64,000 bases of DNA from Metallyticus violacea (GCA_030762175.1 CM060833.1:74771501-74835500), one strand, 5' to 3'. Shown: positions 9,460 to 22,794, counted from the first letter of the stretch. Notes: generated by a model from the sequence alone, not told the origin. Numbers and translations: made by a program.

Positions 9460-12400
9460 TTAACACTAGTGAGTGAAAAACGTCCATAAATGGCTTTCGG
9501 TTGCAGGCATAAATGTACTGTTTATAGGTTTTCATCTCTTGCTAGTTTAAATAAAACGCTTAGCGCATATTTCAGTTGCTCAATATCAGAAATGACAAGG
9601 CGAAAGCAATGCTATGGACTGTAAAATTCAAAGGATATAAATATATCCCACAAGAAGCAGAAACTCGTCTCACTCTGTAGTCAACAATATACTTATAATG
9701 AAGAGCCGAACATCAAGAAAGTCATGGGAGGAGCAAAAGAAATGCGTTAAAGAAAAGGATGGCATGGCCTGCTGTTAGCACGATGATGGTGATGCTCTTT
9801 CAAGTCACTGCCCACGTGATCATCAGGACCATCTCAGCCATAGAAGTAAAACATGACAAGAGAAAAACATCGTCCTTCGCTCCTTCTCTGATGTTCGGTT
9901 ATGGTCTTGGCTAAGTGAATTTTGAATCTTATTTCCTTATTACGACCGTTGGGTCTGATGGTTCCAGGAGGCCGAGCGGCAGTATCTCTCAGAGAAATGG
10001 ACGATAAGAGGGGAGATTATGGTGGTTGCGGATAAAAGATTGCAGACCGGGGGAGTGGCTCATCAAACGGCGACTGCAGGAGTTGGGCTGGAATTTATGT
10101 TCACTGCATTGTACCGTTCACGTCTCTCCCTCTGGTCCACGATTTGTTTTCTTCTTCTTCCCAGCCCTTCCCATCCTTGTCTTTCCTTTCCACGCTTCCC
10201 TTAGAATTGAGTGGGAAGTACAGGATGCCAAACTGGATATGAACAGAAAATGACCAGACAGAAACATAAAAATAATTGCCTATCCATTTAGATGAAGAAA
10301 AATTTAAAAATAGTATATGCTTACACAGGTCTATCTTTTCACAAGTTTTTTTCCCCCCTTCAGGGTCTGTAGTATTTACTTTTACGTACTAAAGCCGCTA
10401 TTATATAAATTAGTAGAGGTAACATAATCTATTATCGATTAGCCGAAGTAAAACTTCGATCATGCTAATAGACCAGATAACATTTAGTAAGAAATTAAAG
10501 ATGCTGACGAACCACTAAAAGCGTATAACTTTTATAAACAAGATTTCATAAAATTAATTACGCTATGGAAATCACTAAGGATTAACATTTGTTTTAGGAG
10601 CATATTATCCACTTGTGAACGGGTCGACTATAAAGAAATAAATACATTTAGTTAAAGGAAAATGTAAATAAGCAATTTTACCTTTTAAATAGAACGTAAA
10701 TGAGTCACATATATGAACGACCATGCCTTTATATTGACAGGTAGGTTTAAATGTTAATCGTCACATCGAGCTGAGCCTGATAAAAATGTTATATATTTAG
10801 TCTCCGAGTTCATAAATCGATTTTGCTTACTGCTGCTTCAATAAGCAAAGCATTAGGGAAACTGCTTAAAATCGGTGTATGTAGACATTAGAGATAGGTT
10901 CTCGATACCTTCGATATTCAGGATGTATCGATATTGAACGATTTCCTGATGAAAGCAAGCTGATACATTTTCGATACTTTGTCAGTACAATAATTTTAAT
11001 ACAAGTAGCACCGTTAATGTGACTAAAAGAAAAACGTGTCTCTAAGTTTCTAAATATAATCATATAATTAAAGTGGCCCTGGTTCATTATATTTGGCAGC
11101 AGTGTGAATTATTTTTAATTCAATTGTCGTGGATATGAAAAACCATGCTCCGCCTATAAAATAACCTAAGTTGACCTATAATTAAAGAAACTTTTGATAA
11201 ACATATCATGTGAACTGTTAAAACTATCTAATCACAAGTAACAATACAGTACTTCAGTCACTTTATGAAAAGTAATTTTACAATGTTGCCTAGTTCGTAT
11301 TTTGATGTGACAGAAGACAGTACATTTCGTGGTACATCTTTTTCGGATAATATGAGTGAAGTTTGAAACTACTTTCAGTTGGATCCTGTGAGTGATAACC
11401 GTACCATTTACCATTTAAATTCTATAATTAATAATAATGTATTTACTCTAGGAACTCGTCAATATACTAATTAATTGTAAAGGTGTTAATGTCTCATAAT
11501 AAAAAATACACTCTGCGAATAAGTGAAATCAGATACTCATTATTTAATGAAAAATATAGTTGTGGTGAACCATCTAGTAGAAATATTAAAACCGTACATG
11601 CTTTGAAGTTTTCGTATGCGAGCTTCATTCGTATGATTCATTCAAGCTTCGAATAGGACAGCTCTTGCAAATGTCAGGTATGGTAAATATAAAAAGTAAA
11701 TGTATTGTCTAAAAGGACCGTGGGAAAGACCTCGATGAAGGACATCTACTTTATGACAACGTTAGGTGAACACAGCGACTATTACAATGCGAGCTAGTGA
11801 AATTTCAGTTATGGGCTGAAAAAAAAATACATTTCAAAACCTACATTTTACTGAATATGATAACAAATGGAAAACAAAATTTTTGCATTCCTTCTTCATC
11901 GTAACATTGCAAAAGTTCGTAAACAAAACCGGTCTTTTCGATTTCATTACGCGCCATAATTTAAACCCTATAACTTCCGAGTAATTCTGGTAATGCAAAA
12001 GGAATTAAAAGCCATTCTGTATAAAATTTTAGCTTTATCTTTCGTGCTCCTGCAATTTAGTCAGTTCTTAACCAAAAGTCAGTATATTCTCATCGAAAGG
12101 TACAAAGTTAGTTAATTCTTAATAAAATAATCATTTAATCTTCAACCGTGTTATGATGTTCTTTTAAAATACTTTCTGTTACATTGCAATTTATCTGTTA
12201 TTTTATTTTGTTATGTTTAAAATTTACATTTAGTTCATTAACTAAAAGTTGCCCGAAATTTACATATGTAGGCTTTAGAGTACTGAAATAATGAAAGCAG
12301 TGCACAACGTTAATTCAATGTTGAGGAATAAAAAACTGGGAAGAGCAATAAAGTACGTAAAGAGTTCAAAAATGTGATACTTTATATGGAGAAGAAATGT

Positions 12401-12690
12401 GAGGTATAAATAAACATCACCAAAAGCTACTGGAAACAAAGTAAGCTAGTAATGTACTTTTATATGGCATATTTACAAGTAAAAGTATCTTTTAACAACA
12501 AAAATATGTAATAACCACTAGGATAACATTAATCCCCAATTACGTTCGGGTTTAAACATACAAACATATGCAAACACACCAATATTCTTACATGTTACAT
12601 TTACCTTGAATAATTTCATATGCATATACACAAACATGCATAGAACCCTTACCCTTTCATTTACTCGCTCTCCCTTCCCAACTCCACTCT
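9460..12690. other. Unannotated interval
   Basis: No family recognised. The part at about 9940-10220 is GC-richer, with two overlapping plus-strand frames of 61 and 75 codons lacking any motif. The rest is AT-rich. The phrase cggcagtatctctca at about 9978 has a loose counterpart near 45598, too short to define a repeat. Confidence 0.55.
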
Positions 12691-13300
12691 CTTTTCCATA
12701 GCCGTAGTCTTCTTTGTGGGGTTTTCGCTAGAAATAATCTCGATTTGTGTATGTATCTCTCATACCAATACTTCCTGGCAGACATTCAAACTTCTGTCAG
12801 AATTCAGAAATTGTGATAGTAAATGCTCATTCCTTTAAATCTCTGTTTCCCTGCATTCTGCTAAAATATGCCTCCAAGTATCGCTTTCTCCGCACAGTGG
12901 AAAAACTGTTTCCACGATAGCATTAATTATTTTATTTCGTTTCCAAGTACCTAATCTGAATCACGCAAAACCACTTCATTCTAAATAGTTTCCCTTCCCC
13001 CACCTTTTTGAGCCTGCAGGTTAAGCGAGACCTTTTCTGCGCATTGTGTCTCAGTATTTTGCCTATCTATATCCTGCTAACGTCTGTCAGCTATCTTCCA
13101 GCTATTGCGCGTAATGTTCTGTTCCGTTAACTGAATGTACCCCAGTTCAATTTGTTCTAACCTTTTCTTATTTTTGATGCCGAACACGTATTCCACCCTA
13201 TTTGCTCTCTCAGACTAAGGGCTCGAGGAAGTGTTCGCCGAGTATTATTCTTAACCAGTATTTAATTGTTTTATTTTTAAATGTTCACTTTCGTTAATGA
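12690..13300 (-). pseudogene. LINE ORF2 C-terminal remnant with zinc-knuckle-like end
   Basis: The minus strand contains an unmistakable LINE C-terminal phrase, FPLCGESDTWRHILAECRET, encoded around 12845-12905. The family motif is CxxC-x(8)-H-x(4)-C near the end of ORF2 in R1/jockey-like elements, thought to help bind nucleic acid. Here the first Cys is replaced by Phe while the later C, H and C are kept. Upstream (to the right) in other frames are FRLGTWKRNK-like pieces consistent with the LxRxRLGxxxR segment preceding the knuckle. Frameshifts and stops show it is dead. The left end and the tail are approximate. Confidence 0.6.
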
Positions 13301-13304
13301 TACC

Positions 13305-14415
13305 AAACTCTTTGAAAATCCCGTAATTTGCTGTACCCTTCTATATCTGTATCATCCGTTTCAGAAACTGCATTTGTACCTGATTCAGTTCATCGGTGTC
13401 CCCTGCTCGCGCTTAAAGTTATATCCTTACATCATAGTTGACTTAACATCCACCCTGTCTCTCTCTAAGTCGTTGTTGGTAATTCTCTCCGTCCCCTTCC
13501 CTCCACCTGTAACCTCGCAACATCTGTGGTAGCTCTATCCGCCAAATTGACCCCTGTCCCCTACCTCTTTACTTACTGCTATTCGCACACCTAAAGGAAA
13601 ATGACACGAATCTGCCCTGTCCCCTACCCAGAAGTTTCTGGTATGTGGTATCAAATCAGAAGTGCAAATTATATGGTCTGTTACACTTCCCCCATTTTTG
13701 TTAAATCCCCTTTTAGATCCTACTAGTTTGACACTGTAATATAAAGACGAACAGTTTGAATTAAATTTTTATTTTTAAGTTTTAGAAGCTTAAGACTAAA
13801 AATAAAAATTGGCTTTTTGGAGATATGAACGCTGATGTAATAATTATGACGAAAGTTGTGAGGGAATGGAAAAGGGCAGTTAAATAGAAAATAGGCAAAG
13901 TAGAAAATGATGGAGACTGGATGCAGAAAAGTGAAACACAAATTGAGGTTATTAAAGAAAAAAAAAGTTATTAGATTTACACCTTCAGTCCTCCCAGAAT
14001 ATAACAGAAACATTTATTGTCGGTAGTTTTGGTCACATATCAACAAACCCACTTTTTAAGTGATTAGGTATTGCATACAGGAAATAGTAAAATATTGTAA
14101 TATTGCGTTCCACACAACTAAAATGTTTACCTACAATTAATATCCGCTTTTCCCTTTGTTTCTGCTCTCTATTACCAAAGTAGCAAATAAAAAGTTGTTT
14201 TTGTTATTCGTATCACTACTGGCTTTCAGAAAATCATTGCTGTTATGCAACTTAAGTTTCTATTTGTTCATTATTCATGTTACTGCTTCTCTCTTGCTTT
14301 TAAACTGTTTGTTAATGTCTTTCATAGCTGGTCAAGAGAGGCATTAACATCAGCTTCTTTATAGTTTATTTTCTCTACGTATAAGAAATAATTTTGATGA
14401 TCTTGATAGGGAATG
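13305..14415. other. Unannotated interval
   Basis: The segment 13300-13720 is pyrimidine-rich and may be further decayed LINE sequence continuous with the preceding fragment. I could not read a motif in it. The rest is AT-rich with no recognised feature. Confidence 0.45.
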
Positions 14416-14417
14416 CT

Positions 14418-14650
14418 TTTTTTATTTGATTTATTTATGGACCATCTCAGGTCATCAGCGTCCCATTCAATTCAGGGCGTGAAACGGCCGACAAATTTTG
14501 CTCAGAGGCCTCTTCTTTCAGGCTTGAGGTTCTTTTTCGTGACGTAAATCTATGAAACGGGACCCACGGTTTTACTTCCTTTTCGAAGGAAACCATACTT
14601 AGGATTTTTACGCCCGAAAAAATTCATCGATCCTGGCGGGGATTGAACAG
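14418..14650 (-). repeat. SINE-A copy, 5'-truncated
   Basis: Antisense SINE-A beginning with a TTTATTTGATTTATTTA tail and well conserved through ctcaggtcatcagcgtccc, the reverse pyrimidine block and ggacccacgg. It ends at atcctggcggggattgaac, that is, inside box B, so most of the tRNA-like head is missing. This is 5' truncation, as expected for incomplete reverse transcription. Confidence 0.88.
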
Positions 14651-14654
14651 CTTT

Positions 14655-15480
14655 GTTGTAAAGATTACTGACTATAAGTAAAAATAAATTAAGTTTAGTG
14701 AGGAAACAATTAAAATATTAATTACAAATTTTAAAAAATGAAATATTCTCAACTAGATATTAGTACAAATACAGGGCTTTCACGTAAAAACGATGCCGCA
14801 AGCGCGGTATTTTGTATCTCGTCGGCGGGAAGCGGCGTGACAATCCCAGCAGCCGAGAATCAAACACTGGGCTTGCGGAATAATTTTTAAGTCAAAGCCT
14901 TGTAGTAGACAGATACTGAGATATAAAGATTAAAATACTAGTGCTTGAAGCAAAAATCAGACTCATCCTGGGTCTGTCACCTTTTGCCCGTAATATAACG
15001 GTAGGTAGAGCGTTGCAGTCAATTATTGGGACGGTTATTTGAGGTCTTGAAAACCATAGTGAAATAAGCAGTATTAAGTTTACGAATGGATAATAATTCG
15101 CTAAACATTCTTATCATTTTTTTAGTTATGCAAGCTATCAACTACTTTGGTTTAATGAACTACCAATATAGATCCTATGTAGTATTTGCGTTATAAAATG
15201 TTTTTTAAAACATTTTCAAAACTAGCGTATTCCTGAAGTTATTATCCTCTCATGTACCTGTATCGGTATGATTTTGAATCAATTTATATTTTAAATATGG
15301 TTGTACTAATATCGAAATAAAAGTTTAAAATGCATCAAAATATAAATTACCCCTTTAAATGTGTCATAATAATGCATTTAATATGACATTTCATACTTTC
15401 AGATATCAAAATTGAAAGCATTATTTATTGTTATCACTCGTCTTATGAACGTGGCACTCTCCATCAGAAGAAGAAGAAGA
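14655..15480. other. No recognised feature
   Basis: A short GC-rich patch at about 14790-14880 stands out (cggcgggaagcggcg) but carries no motif I know. Otherwise AT-rich. Confidence 0.5.
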
Positions 15481-15483
15481 AGG

Positions 15484-15680
15484 TCGGTCCTGGTGGTGTA
15501 GTGGTTACCATACTTGCCTCCTAAACCCAAGATCGCGGGTTCAAACCCGGCTAGGACCGATAGATTTTTTCGGGGCGTAAAAATCCTAAGTAATGGCTTC
15601 CTTCGGAAGGGAAGTAAAGTGTCGTACATTTACCGCACTATAAAGAACCTGAAGCCTGAAAGAGAGGCCTCTGAGCAATC
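15484..15680 (+). repeat. SINE-A copy, 3'-truncated
   Basis: Sense copy with a nearly consensus tRNA-like head: ggtcctggtggtgtagtggt, then box B cgggttcaaacccgg, then atagattttttcggg. A deletion of about 15 bp removes the cgtgggtccc block. The copy stops at gaggcctctgagcaat, and the usual ctgatgacctgagatgttaa end and AT tail are absent. The upstream flank is a short (GAA)n run at 15467-15482. Confidence 0.88.
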
Positions 15681-15684
15681 ATAT

Positions 15685-16445
15685 GATAAACAGCTTATAT
15701 TGTACTTACGTATTGCTTGTGTAAGGGGCTCTTTGTTGTTTTCATGTACAATGATGTCCTCTGTTGGATGAAGCATTAGAAGAGTGGAATTATTTACCCC
15801 CCTTACACTCAATTCTCGCTTTGAGCTTTTCGAGTAGAATCCTTTAATTAACATCTTATCCGTGTTCTGGCTTACTTCTTCCGAATTTGACACAAACTAC
15901 ACATAAATCTGACCAGTTAAGAAATAAAATTTCGCACTCAACAACGATAATAATGTAATTCCAATGCTATAACTGTAAATGCGTCTCGCAGCTAAACAAA
16001 TAACAAAATGTATCCCATTGTGTTTGATAAAAGATATTCGAGTTGCCCTTTGACATGGTCGTAGGATTAAAATTGAACTTCCGAATTATTTTTGTACAGT
16101 ATCATACAAAAATTTTATGATAATGTAAAATCTATTGTTTTGGTTTAGTTATAGTAGAACTGTCAAATATTTGTTGTTGGCTAAATTTTTGCGCACTACC
16201 TGACAATAGCTCATATACCGTCAATGGTACACGTGCCATAGATTGAGAACCCCTGCTCTAGAACGAATATGTTGGAGGTTGTTTTTTTTATTTTTTTCTG
16301 TGATTGCAAAATGTTATTTGTTTTTCAAAAAAATATGTCATGGAACTATATGTTTGTGATCTACAAATACATTTGTGATCTGAACAATTTATGCCCAAAT
16401 CTTTGCTATCTTGTGTTTGCGACTCTGATTGTAGTGGAATTGATT
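15685..16445. other. No recognised feature
   Basis: AT-rich sequence with no domain or repeat match noticed. Confidence 0.5.
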
Positions 16446-16676
16446 AATTTACGGACGCTCTTTAACATCTCAGGTCATCAGTGTCCCTTTCTATTCAGGG
16501 CGTGAAACGGCCATCAAATTTTGCTCAGACGTTTCTTCTTTCTGGCTTAAGGTACGACACAGGACCCACGAAGGAAGCCATACTTAGGATTTTTACGCCC
16601 GAAAAAATCCATCGATTTCGAACCCACAATCTTGGGTTTAAAAGGCAAGTGTGGTTACCACTACACCACCAGCACA
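16445..16676 (-). repeat. SINE-A copy with internal deletions
   Basis: Antisense copy from ttaatttacggacgctcttt to accactacaccaccagcac. Two internal deletions remove parts of the block between the pyrimidine stretch and the tRNA head. The head and 3' end remain recognisable. Confidence 0.85.
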
Positions 16677-16679
16677 AAC

Positions 16680-17730
16680 TTGCGATTCTGACCATCACAA
16701 CTGTAACTGTATGTAATTATAGTTTCACGTTAGATGGAACGGTGAAGCAAGCATGAGGTAATTTCCTCCGTTTCTCGTGGTGCTTGCATAAATGCATGAC
16801 CAGAAGGATTGTTGAGATTGTACTTAAGCATGGAGTAGCAGTGTTTTCTAAAGAGCAAATATCAACATATCTTGTGGTATTATTTAAAAATGCTTGGACA
16901 TCCTGAGATTTCAGGTTTTTGTTTGTTCAGCAGTTCTCAGATGCAATTCAAGCTCCAAAGTAAGTTGCACAACATTGGAGCAAGTATAGATTTTAGGGTG
17001 GTAAAAAGAAAGATTAAATTCTTTGATGAAAACCTCTCTGTAATTAACAGCCTTTATTGCCATTATTCTGTTGCTTATTTCCTAACAAACTAGAAGCATT
17101 ATTCATGTTTTGTTATTTGGCAGCCATTTTGTCACTTGTATCGTATGGTCCTGAAGTAAACTCTTTTCTGGCTCATGTAGTTAATCTTCAAGATTTTGAT
17201 ATATTGTAATTTTTTTTCGGTGGAATAATTATCTTATTGTCACTAGATAATAGCAGATGATTTATGCTGCTTGTATCTCTAAGGCACTTAAAAACTTACC
17301 AAAAGACTAAATTTTGGCACATTACTTGTAAAAGTGTTACTTAGATTACTATAGTTCTCATGGCCTCAATTAATCCCATTATGTAAAAATATCATATAAA
17401 TCATGAAACTTAAGACCTTTAACACGCCCTTTGGAAGATCAGATGCATGTGTTGCATGTTATTTATTTGAACAAAATAAAAATGCAGCGGCAGGCGAGAT
17501 TGTAAACTCCCAATACAAATTGTAAAATTCTCTACATCTAGTAAAAGACAATGTTCTCAAGCAATAAAAGAAATCGTTTGTCATGAAAACAAATGCTTAT
17601 CCAATGGCTTTATACAAAAACCCCTTCTTCCAACTCATCAAATGGTCATGCTTATTATTTATGACAGTTGTGGTACAAAATTTTTATATAAGAATTGTGA
17701 TTTTCCTCCACAGTCATATAAGAAAAGCTT
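16680..17730. other. No recognised feature
   Basis: A plus-strand frame of 73 codons at 16872-17093 has no motif. The rest is AT-rich. Confidence 0.5.
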
Positions 17731-17734
17731 ACCG

Positions 17735-17940
17735 TGTATAGCTCTTTCATCTGAGCTACCGTGCCCTGTCCAGTCTTAACGCGTATCTCCCCCGTCTGAG
17801 TCTATAAGCCTTGGAGACATCTAAGATTATCTCGTTCCAGAGATTTTATCCCTAACAGGCGACTCGAAATATTCGAACATTTGTGGCTGAGGCCTCATAT
17901 GTAGCCACACTTTGAGGGTTCATTTATGTTAAATGCTATT
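17735..17940 (-). repeat. SINE-C copy (tRNA-headed), partial
   Basis: Shares an ordered set of blocks with 20945-21175 and 57300-57540: a head containing ctgagctaccgtg, then a variable middle, taacaggcgactcgaaat, and a 3' part with tgaggcctcatatgtagccacact. The minus strand of the 57.3-kb copy shows a clear tRNA-like box A and box B, so the family is probably a tRNA-derived SINE. This copy has lost box B. Confidence 0.65.
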
Positions 17941-17944
17941 TTTG

Positions 17945-18620
17945 TACACAAGTCGTGTGGGATCAGTCAGATAGGAAAAACTATGGTTGTGGTGGTACAG
18001 GACAGAAGTTCAGATGGTAATAGCATCCCGACCGTGACCTGGAGTTTTTTCTATCTGGCTGTAATTCCACAAGCTTTCAGAGTTCATGAACTATCAGACG
18101 ATTCCATACAAAGACTGTGCGGCTACATTGGAGCATGAGACTAGGACAGCTTCGAGCAATAAATAACTTACCAAATGAGGAAATGTATGAAGATCTTGCT
18201 GTTGTCTCAAAGCAGAATAAAATATTGAAAAAATTACACTACAGAGCGCAGTAGCTTTGGACTAATTGACAATAGTATAAAGAGAGACCAAGGAGCAGAT
18301 GTTCTAGAACTGTTGAACAAAATAGTTGAGGCGGCAAGAAATCATCCTTCGTTCCTTATCTCAAAAACGGCGACAACAAAAAGTTCTTCGATATGAACAG
18401 AGTTGTAGAGCTTTTTGCTCTAGAAAATGGTTAAAACTCCTGGAGTTCCACCAGGTAGCTCACAAAGAAGAGCCTCGCATTTACCTATGAAGGGTCTTGG
18501 GAAAGTCAAACCATGCCTCACAGACATCAGAACTCTAAATCTGCAGAAGTTTTACAAGTCACCGCAGGAGTAAAAATGACTGGCTGAATCATATACATTA
18601 CCTTGAGCACTGAATACGTA
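17945..18620. other. Anonymous stretch with balanced composition
   Basis: Composition is less AT-biased than the surroundings, and short open pieces in all plus frames (for example DQGADVLELLNKIVEAARN, then FLISKTATTK, near 18290-18375) look protein-like, but I recognise no family. It could be a decayed transposon or gene fragment. I do not assign a function. Confidence 0.3.
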
Positions 18621-18825
18621 GTTGATTTCTGAGAGCATTCGAGGGTTTAGCACTCCAGGAAAGTTCAAAATGTTGTTTCATTTTTCTCAAATTGTAATTA
18701 CTTTCAAAAAGCGCAATAATATGAAAATAAAATGCTATTTTTTGCACGGACCACAACTCAGATACCTACACATTCCTGAAAATAAATATTCATTTTTGAA
18801 CTTGTCTACAATCAATTCAATTTAA

Positions 18826-18841
18826 CAAAAAAAAAAAAAAA
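18826..18841 (+). repeat. Poly-A run
   Basis: Uninterrupted run of A residues (about 15) following aattcaatttaac. It could be an old retroposon tail, but no body was recognised upstream. Confidence 0.8.
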
Positions 18842-19204
18842 AATCAAAATTAAGGAACGCTGGAGTGAAGTTTTAAAGTATTACATTTTTGCACGCACTT
18901 TTCTAAAACTTCTATTGTGATTGCATTGCTGTTAAATTAATGTGTACCCCAATTTCATTCAAATGGGAAAAGTAGTTGGCGATCTATAAATTATTTCGTG
19001 AAGTTTATTACTTAAATATGTCGCGTAATCAAAATAACCCACGCGGCTCATGATTTGAGAAAATTTGGTTGGAATTTTTGCAATTGGAACTTTGAACCAC
19101 ATACAAAAATTATAGAAAGTTAATGGAAAATAAATTTGATGAGTGAACTGCGATAATTTTTCAATAAATTAAAAAATAATTTTTCAATTAAACTACTATA
19201 TTAT

Positions 19205-19207
19205 CAC

Positions 19208-19259
<52 letters not shown>

Positions 19260-19276
19260 GTTGTTGTTGTTGTTGT
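19205..19276 (+). repeat. Compound microsatellite (ATT)n-(GTT)n
   Basis: About seventeen ATT units followed by six GTT units. Confidence 0.95.
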
Positions 19277-19889
19277 TAGCTTGTATTTTGTGCTATACAA
19301 GATTATAACGGATACTTCTGCACATAATTTTTTATTGAATTTAAACAAAAACTGTTACGCGTTGGTCATTTTGAATGTGTGAAAACGCAGTTTTAGAAAA
19401 ATGCTGTTTTAAATAAAAGTATAATGATTTAATTAGTATTGAAGGTGTATGATTTATATTTGTTTTGACTGCTAATTTTTATATAAAGAATTGGGCAAAA
19501 TTATTAGCCTGTTACCGTGTGCTTTAAAATGACACTGAGAGCTCCTTAAATGGCTGTAGAGCCGAAGGAAGGTGGACATGCAGATGTTGACTCTCAGTGG
19601 TTCAAGAAACCATTTGCAGCCAAACAATATTTTCGATTTTTTGACCGATTTTGGCCAAAAACTCACCCCCATTAGGTACAATAACGCTATCAGACAATTT
19701 GCAACTGGTTTTAAAGGGTTAATTAAAAAAGCTGCTACGATACAAGTAATCAATTGTTTTTATTAAATTTTCGCTTTCATTAATGTAATGCTCTCCATTT
19801 ATTTCACATTGATTAGCTTTAGTGCACACTTCTTAATACGAACGTTTTTCTACGTGAAGCACAACTTGAAAATGCAAAAGCTTCTTTAG

Positions 19890-20310
19890 CCTCTCGATGT
19901 ATGCCAAAAGGGATGTTGCCAAATCTGCTTGGCGATGATGAAATTCAACCCCCTCTAAAGCTAACGGTTGCGATATACATTCGGTTCTCGAAAGGCGTCG
20001 TTTGCCTCCTTCTTCCCTCCCCAATTGCTGTCAATCACCCTGCTAGTATCATAAACGTTCCCAGAAGCACGGCCACCAATCTCCTTACTCCCGTTTTACT
20101 GCCTGCATTCCTGGCCGCATGGAACAACAGCGAAGGTCGCCCCTCTTCACAACTGTCATCAACGTCGCCGTCCGGCCTGACCCGGCCCGCGTTTTATTAA
20201 CATCCCAAGTAGGCTCTCAACCGGAGTTTACGGCCGCCTTTTGTGTCGAGACGGAGTCATATCGAGCTCATGAAGTCCAATGTTCCTAAACGGAGCTGTT
20301 CAACTTGGAG
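19890..20310. promoter_or_regulatory. GC-richer island with PBX/MEIS-type motif (candidate regulatory DNA)
   Basis: This stretch is visibly richer in G, C and CpG than its surroundings. At 20028-20037 it carries ctgtcaatca, whose reverse complement TGATTGACAG is the well-known composite site of PBX/Extradenticle with MEIS/Homothorax proteins, preceded by a caattg homeodomain-type core. The overlapping open frame (19901-20200, 99 codons) is Pro/Leu/Ser-rich and lacks a domain. A regulatory element is an inference from motif plus composition; chance occurrence of a 10-mer is possible. Confidence 0.3.
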
Positions 20311-20944
20311 ATGAATTCAAGAGTTACTCCAAGTAACTTGAGCCATTACCTCATCCAGAGTGGTGACTTGCATTACATTTCGCTAACAGTTCGCGATATA
20401 AGCTTTGTTTTGCTTTACAGTTTAAAATATTAACCACTTTCTCTTTGTAAAGGCTTTTAACTGTGCATGATTTTGCAATATCATTATGCACTTGCCATTA
20501 AGACAGCTGGGGTCCAGAACAAGGAACGCTTAATGCACGGGAGAAACAAATGTGGGTCAAAGGTTTATATGTACATCACAATACTCCATATTAAAACCAT
20601 TCCCCGTATTGTAAAACTGCATGTCTTTGTACAATTCGTATGAGATATAGTCTTATTTATTGTATCAAACTTTGTTCATTTCGTTTTTCTGTAAATTTTA
20701 TAATAGAAGTCTCGCGTTGTTTTAATTTGAATGTTGACAACACTACTCTTCAGTATCCAGTAATCTTAACATAGCTTTTTGTTATTTTAATTATGGTTTT
20801 TTTTTCGCCAGAGTAAATACTTTTCCCGTTATGGGTGCTAATTCAATATAAAGTATTTATTAAAAAATTTTTTATTACGAATTTTGCCCTTTTGGAACTA
20901 GATTGAAATAGGAAAGAAAGAACTAAACTTTAATATTTCAGGTT

Positions 20945-21175
20945 ATCACCGATAGATCTTCGACTTTATGTGCCGATACATTAATCAACTAAGCTACTGT
21001 GTCCTCCTCCAAGCACAGAACCACAAACTTCTCTCATCTGATTCTCTACACCTCAGACACCTCCCGAAGGTTTCTTTACTGGGAGAGATTTATTCCTTAA
21101 TAGGCGACTCCAAATGCTGTGAATACTTTTGACCCGAGCTTTAGTTTCACCACCAACTATACAACAATAACACGA
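20945..21175 (-). repeat. SINE-C copy
   Basis: Collinear with the copies at 17.7 and 57.3 kb: atcttcgactttatgtgccg, then aactaagctactgtgtcct, then catctgattct, then taataggcgactccaaat and gacccgagctttagtttcacca. It is diverged and probably old. Confidence 0.7.
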
Positions 21176-21179
21176 AATA

Positions 21180-22052
21180 AACCATATCCTCCTAGTTTTA
21201 ACAAAACACCTGCCAAAATCTTTGAACTGATTAAAATCATTTACATCTTAATTTATATAGTTTATTAAAACATTACATTTTCATTGTAGTATATAGAAAT
21301 TGCTTAAATTTTATTTAGTCAGCAAAGATATTATGTTTATTAGTACTCGGTGCAATGCCAAACATTAGCCTGTTTGCTATATACTTGAAATTTTGACATT
21401 AACGATTATTAAATAACTTTTATTATTAAATTTATTTATATAACAACGCAAATTTATCATCGACAAGAATTAAAATGAAATTTTTGCAGACTGTTTATGT
21501 GCTCCCATATTTAAAAGGTGCTTAAAATGTGTTTTGATTAGTTTTCTTACTCATACTTTATCTGAAAGTAATTTCCATTGCATAAACTTGGAGTAAGGGA
21601 AACTGACGCTTATTTTATTCTGCGAGTAAACCTGCAGTAAAAACACAAAAGAAGTATTACACTTAGAAACCCCCAATTAATGCTGTAAGACAGCGTTAAG
21701 TAGAAAGAATGGCAAAAAACCGGAAAACGTACAAAGCAGATATAGAAAAAGAATTAATATCATTCCATACCAGTACTGTCAATTTCACACAAGCTCAGAA
21801 TAAATAAAATGGGAGCTATGCCCAGAAAATTCAATTTTTTTCTTGCGTCTACTTAGTATAAAAATACTATCTATAAATTTTAATATTTAAACTATATGTA
21901 CTGAAGTATGTATTAAGGTGATTTAAAGTTATGTTAATTGGATCGTTTTAAAAATTAGAATTTTTAAGATATCTATGTATCTCTAATTTGAAGCTTAAAA
22001 TACTTACAAGATGTAATTCAGAGGGTTAGTCATTAAAGAACTCGAAGTTTAT

Positions 22053-22085
<33 letters not shown>

Positions 22086-22790
22086 CAAAATTACTTACAG
22101 AAATAATTTATACTTTATTTTTCACCATAGTTCCCCTCTCCACAATATTGCGAATGCTCACAAGAAAATCTCTTACTGTACTCGTAATGGCTTTTCTTTG
22201 CAACACCTTCATGATCTCGTTTCTTTCATTATATCAATTATCTCTTATTATCTGTCATAATGGTGCACCGAGCCATGAACTTGACGGTTCAAGTGCTCTA
22301 GACAGCTGCCTTGGAACCCATCTAGTCACACTTTCCTATAGCCGAGGTCGTTATGGATAATATTGTACATATCTTGTCACGACTTATTTTGATATTTAAA
22401 TCAATATTATCAGCAGTGATGGAATAGTTGTTCCATCTATTGTAGAACTTCGTTGAAACGGTAACTGGTATCCCAGTAGCTATAGACAAAAATACTCGAT
22501 AATCATGATCCTATATGGAGTATTGCTAATGTTCTAACATACGATTTTCTGTTCTGCATATATCTCCATAAATCTTAGAATAAAATTCCTGTTATTTAAT
22601 GATTTTATCTACTAAAAAGTACACCCTCTATTGCACATCTTTCTTAACTCACCATTTCGTTTGAGTTAGCATTTCATCAGCCGGCACGTGCTTATTATAT
22701 GTGTAAGAATACTACTGTGCAATCGTGATGCTTTCCCACGCGATCGTGATGTTTTCCCTCGTATGAGCAAGCCCCCACTCATGTATGGTT
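21180..22790. other. No recognised gene; contains 31-nt poly-T
   Basis: AT-rich. A long uninterrupted poly-T lies at about 22055-22085. The plus-strand open frame 22148-22360 (70 codons) has a hydrophobic N-terminus and no recognised domain. Confidence 0.5.
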
Positions 22791-22794
22791 GGTT

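Noticed and set aside
10019..10253. Two overlapping plus-strand frames in GC-richer DNA
   Set aside because: No motif, mutual overlap and no splice context; kept only as an unannotated interval.
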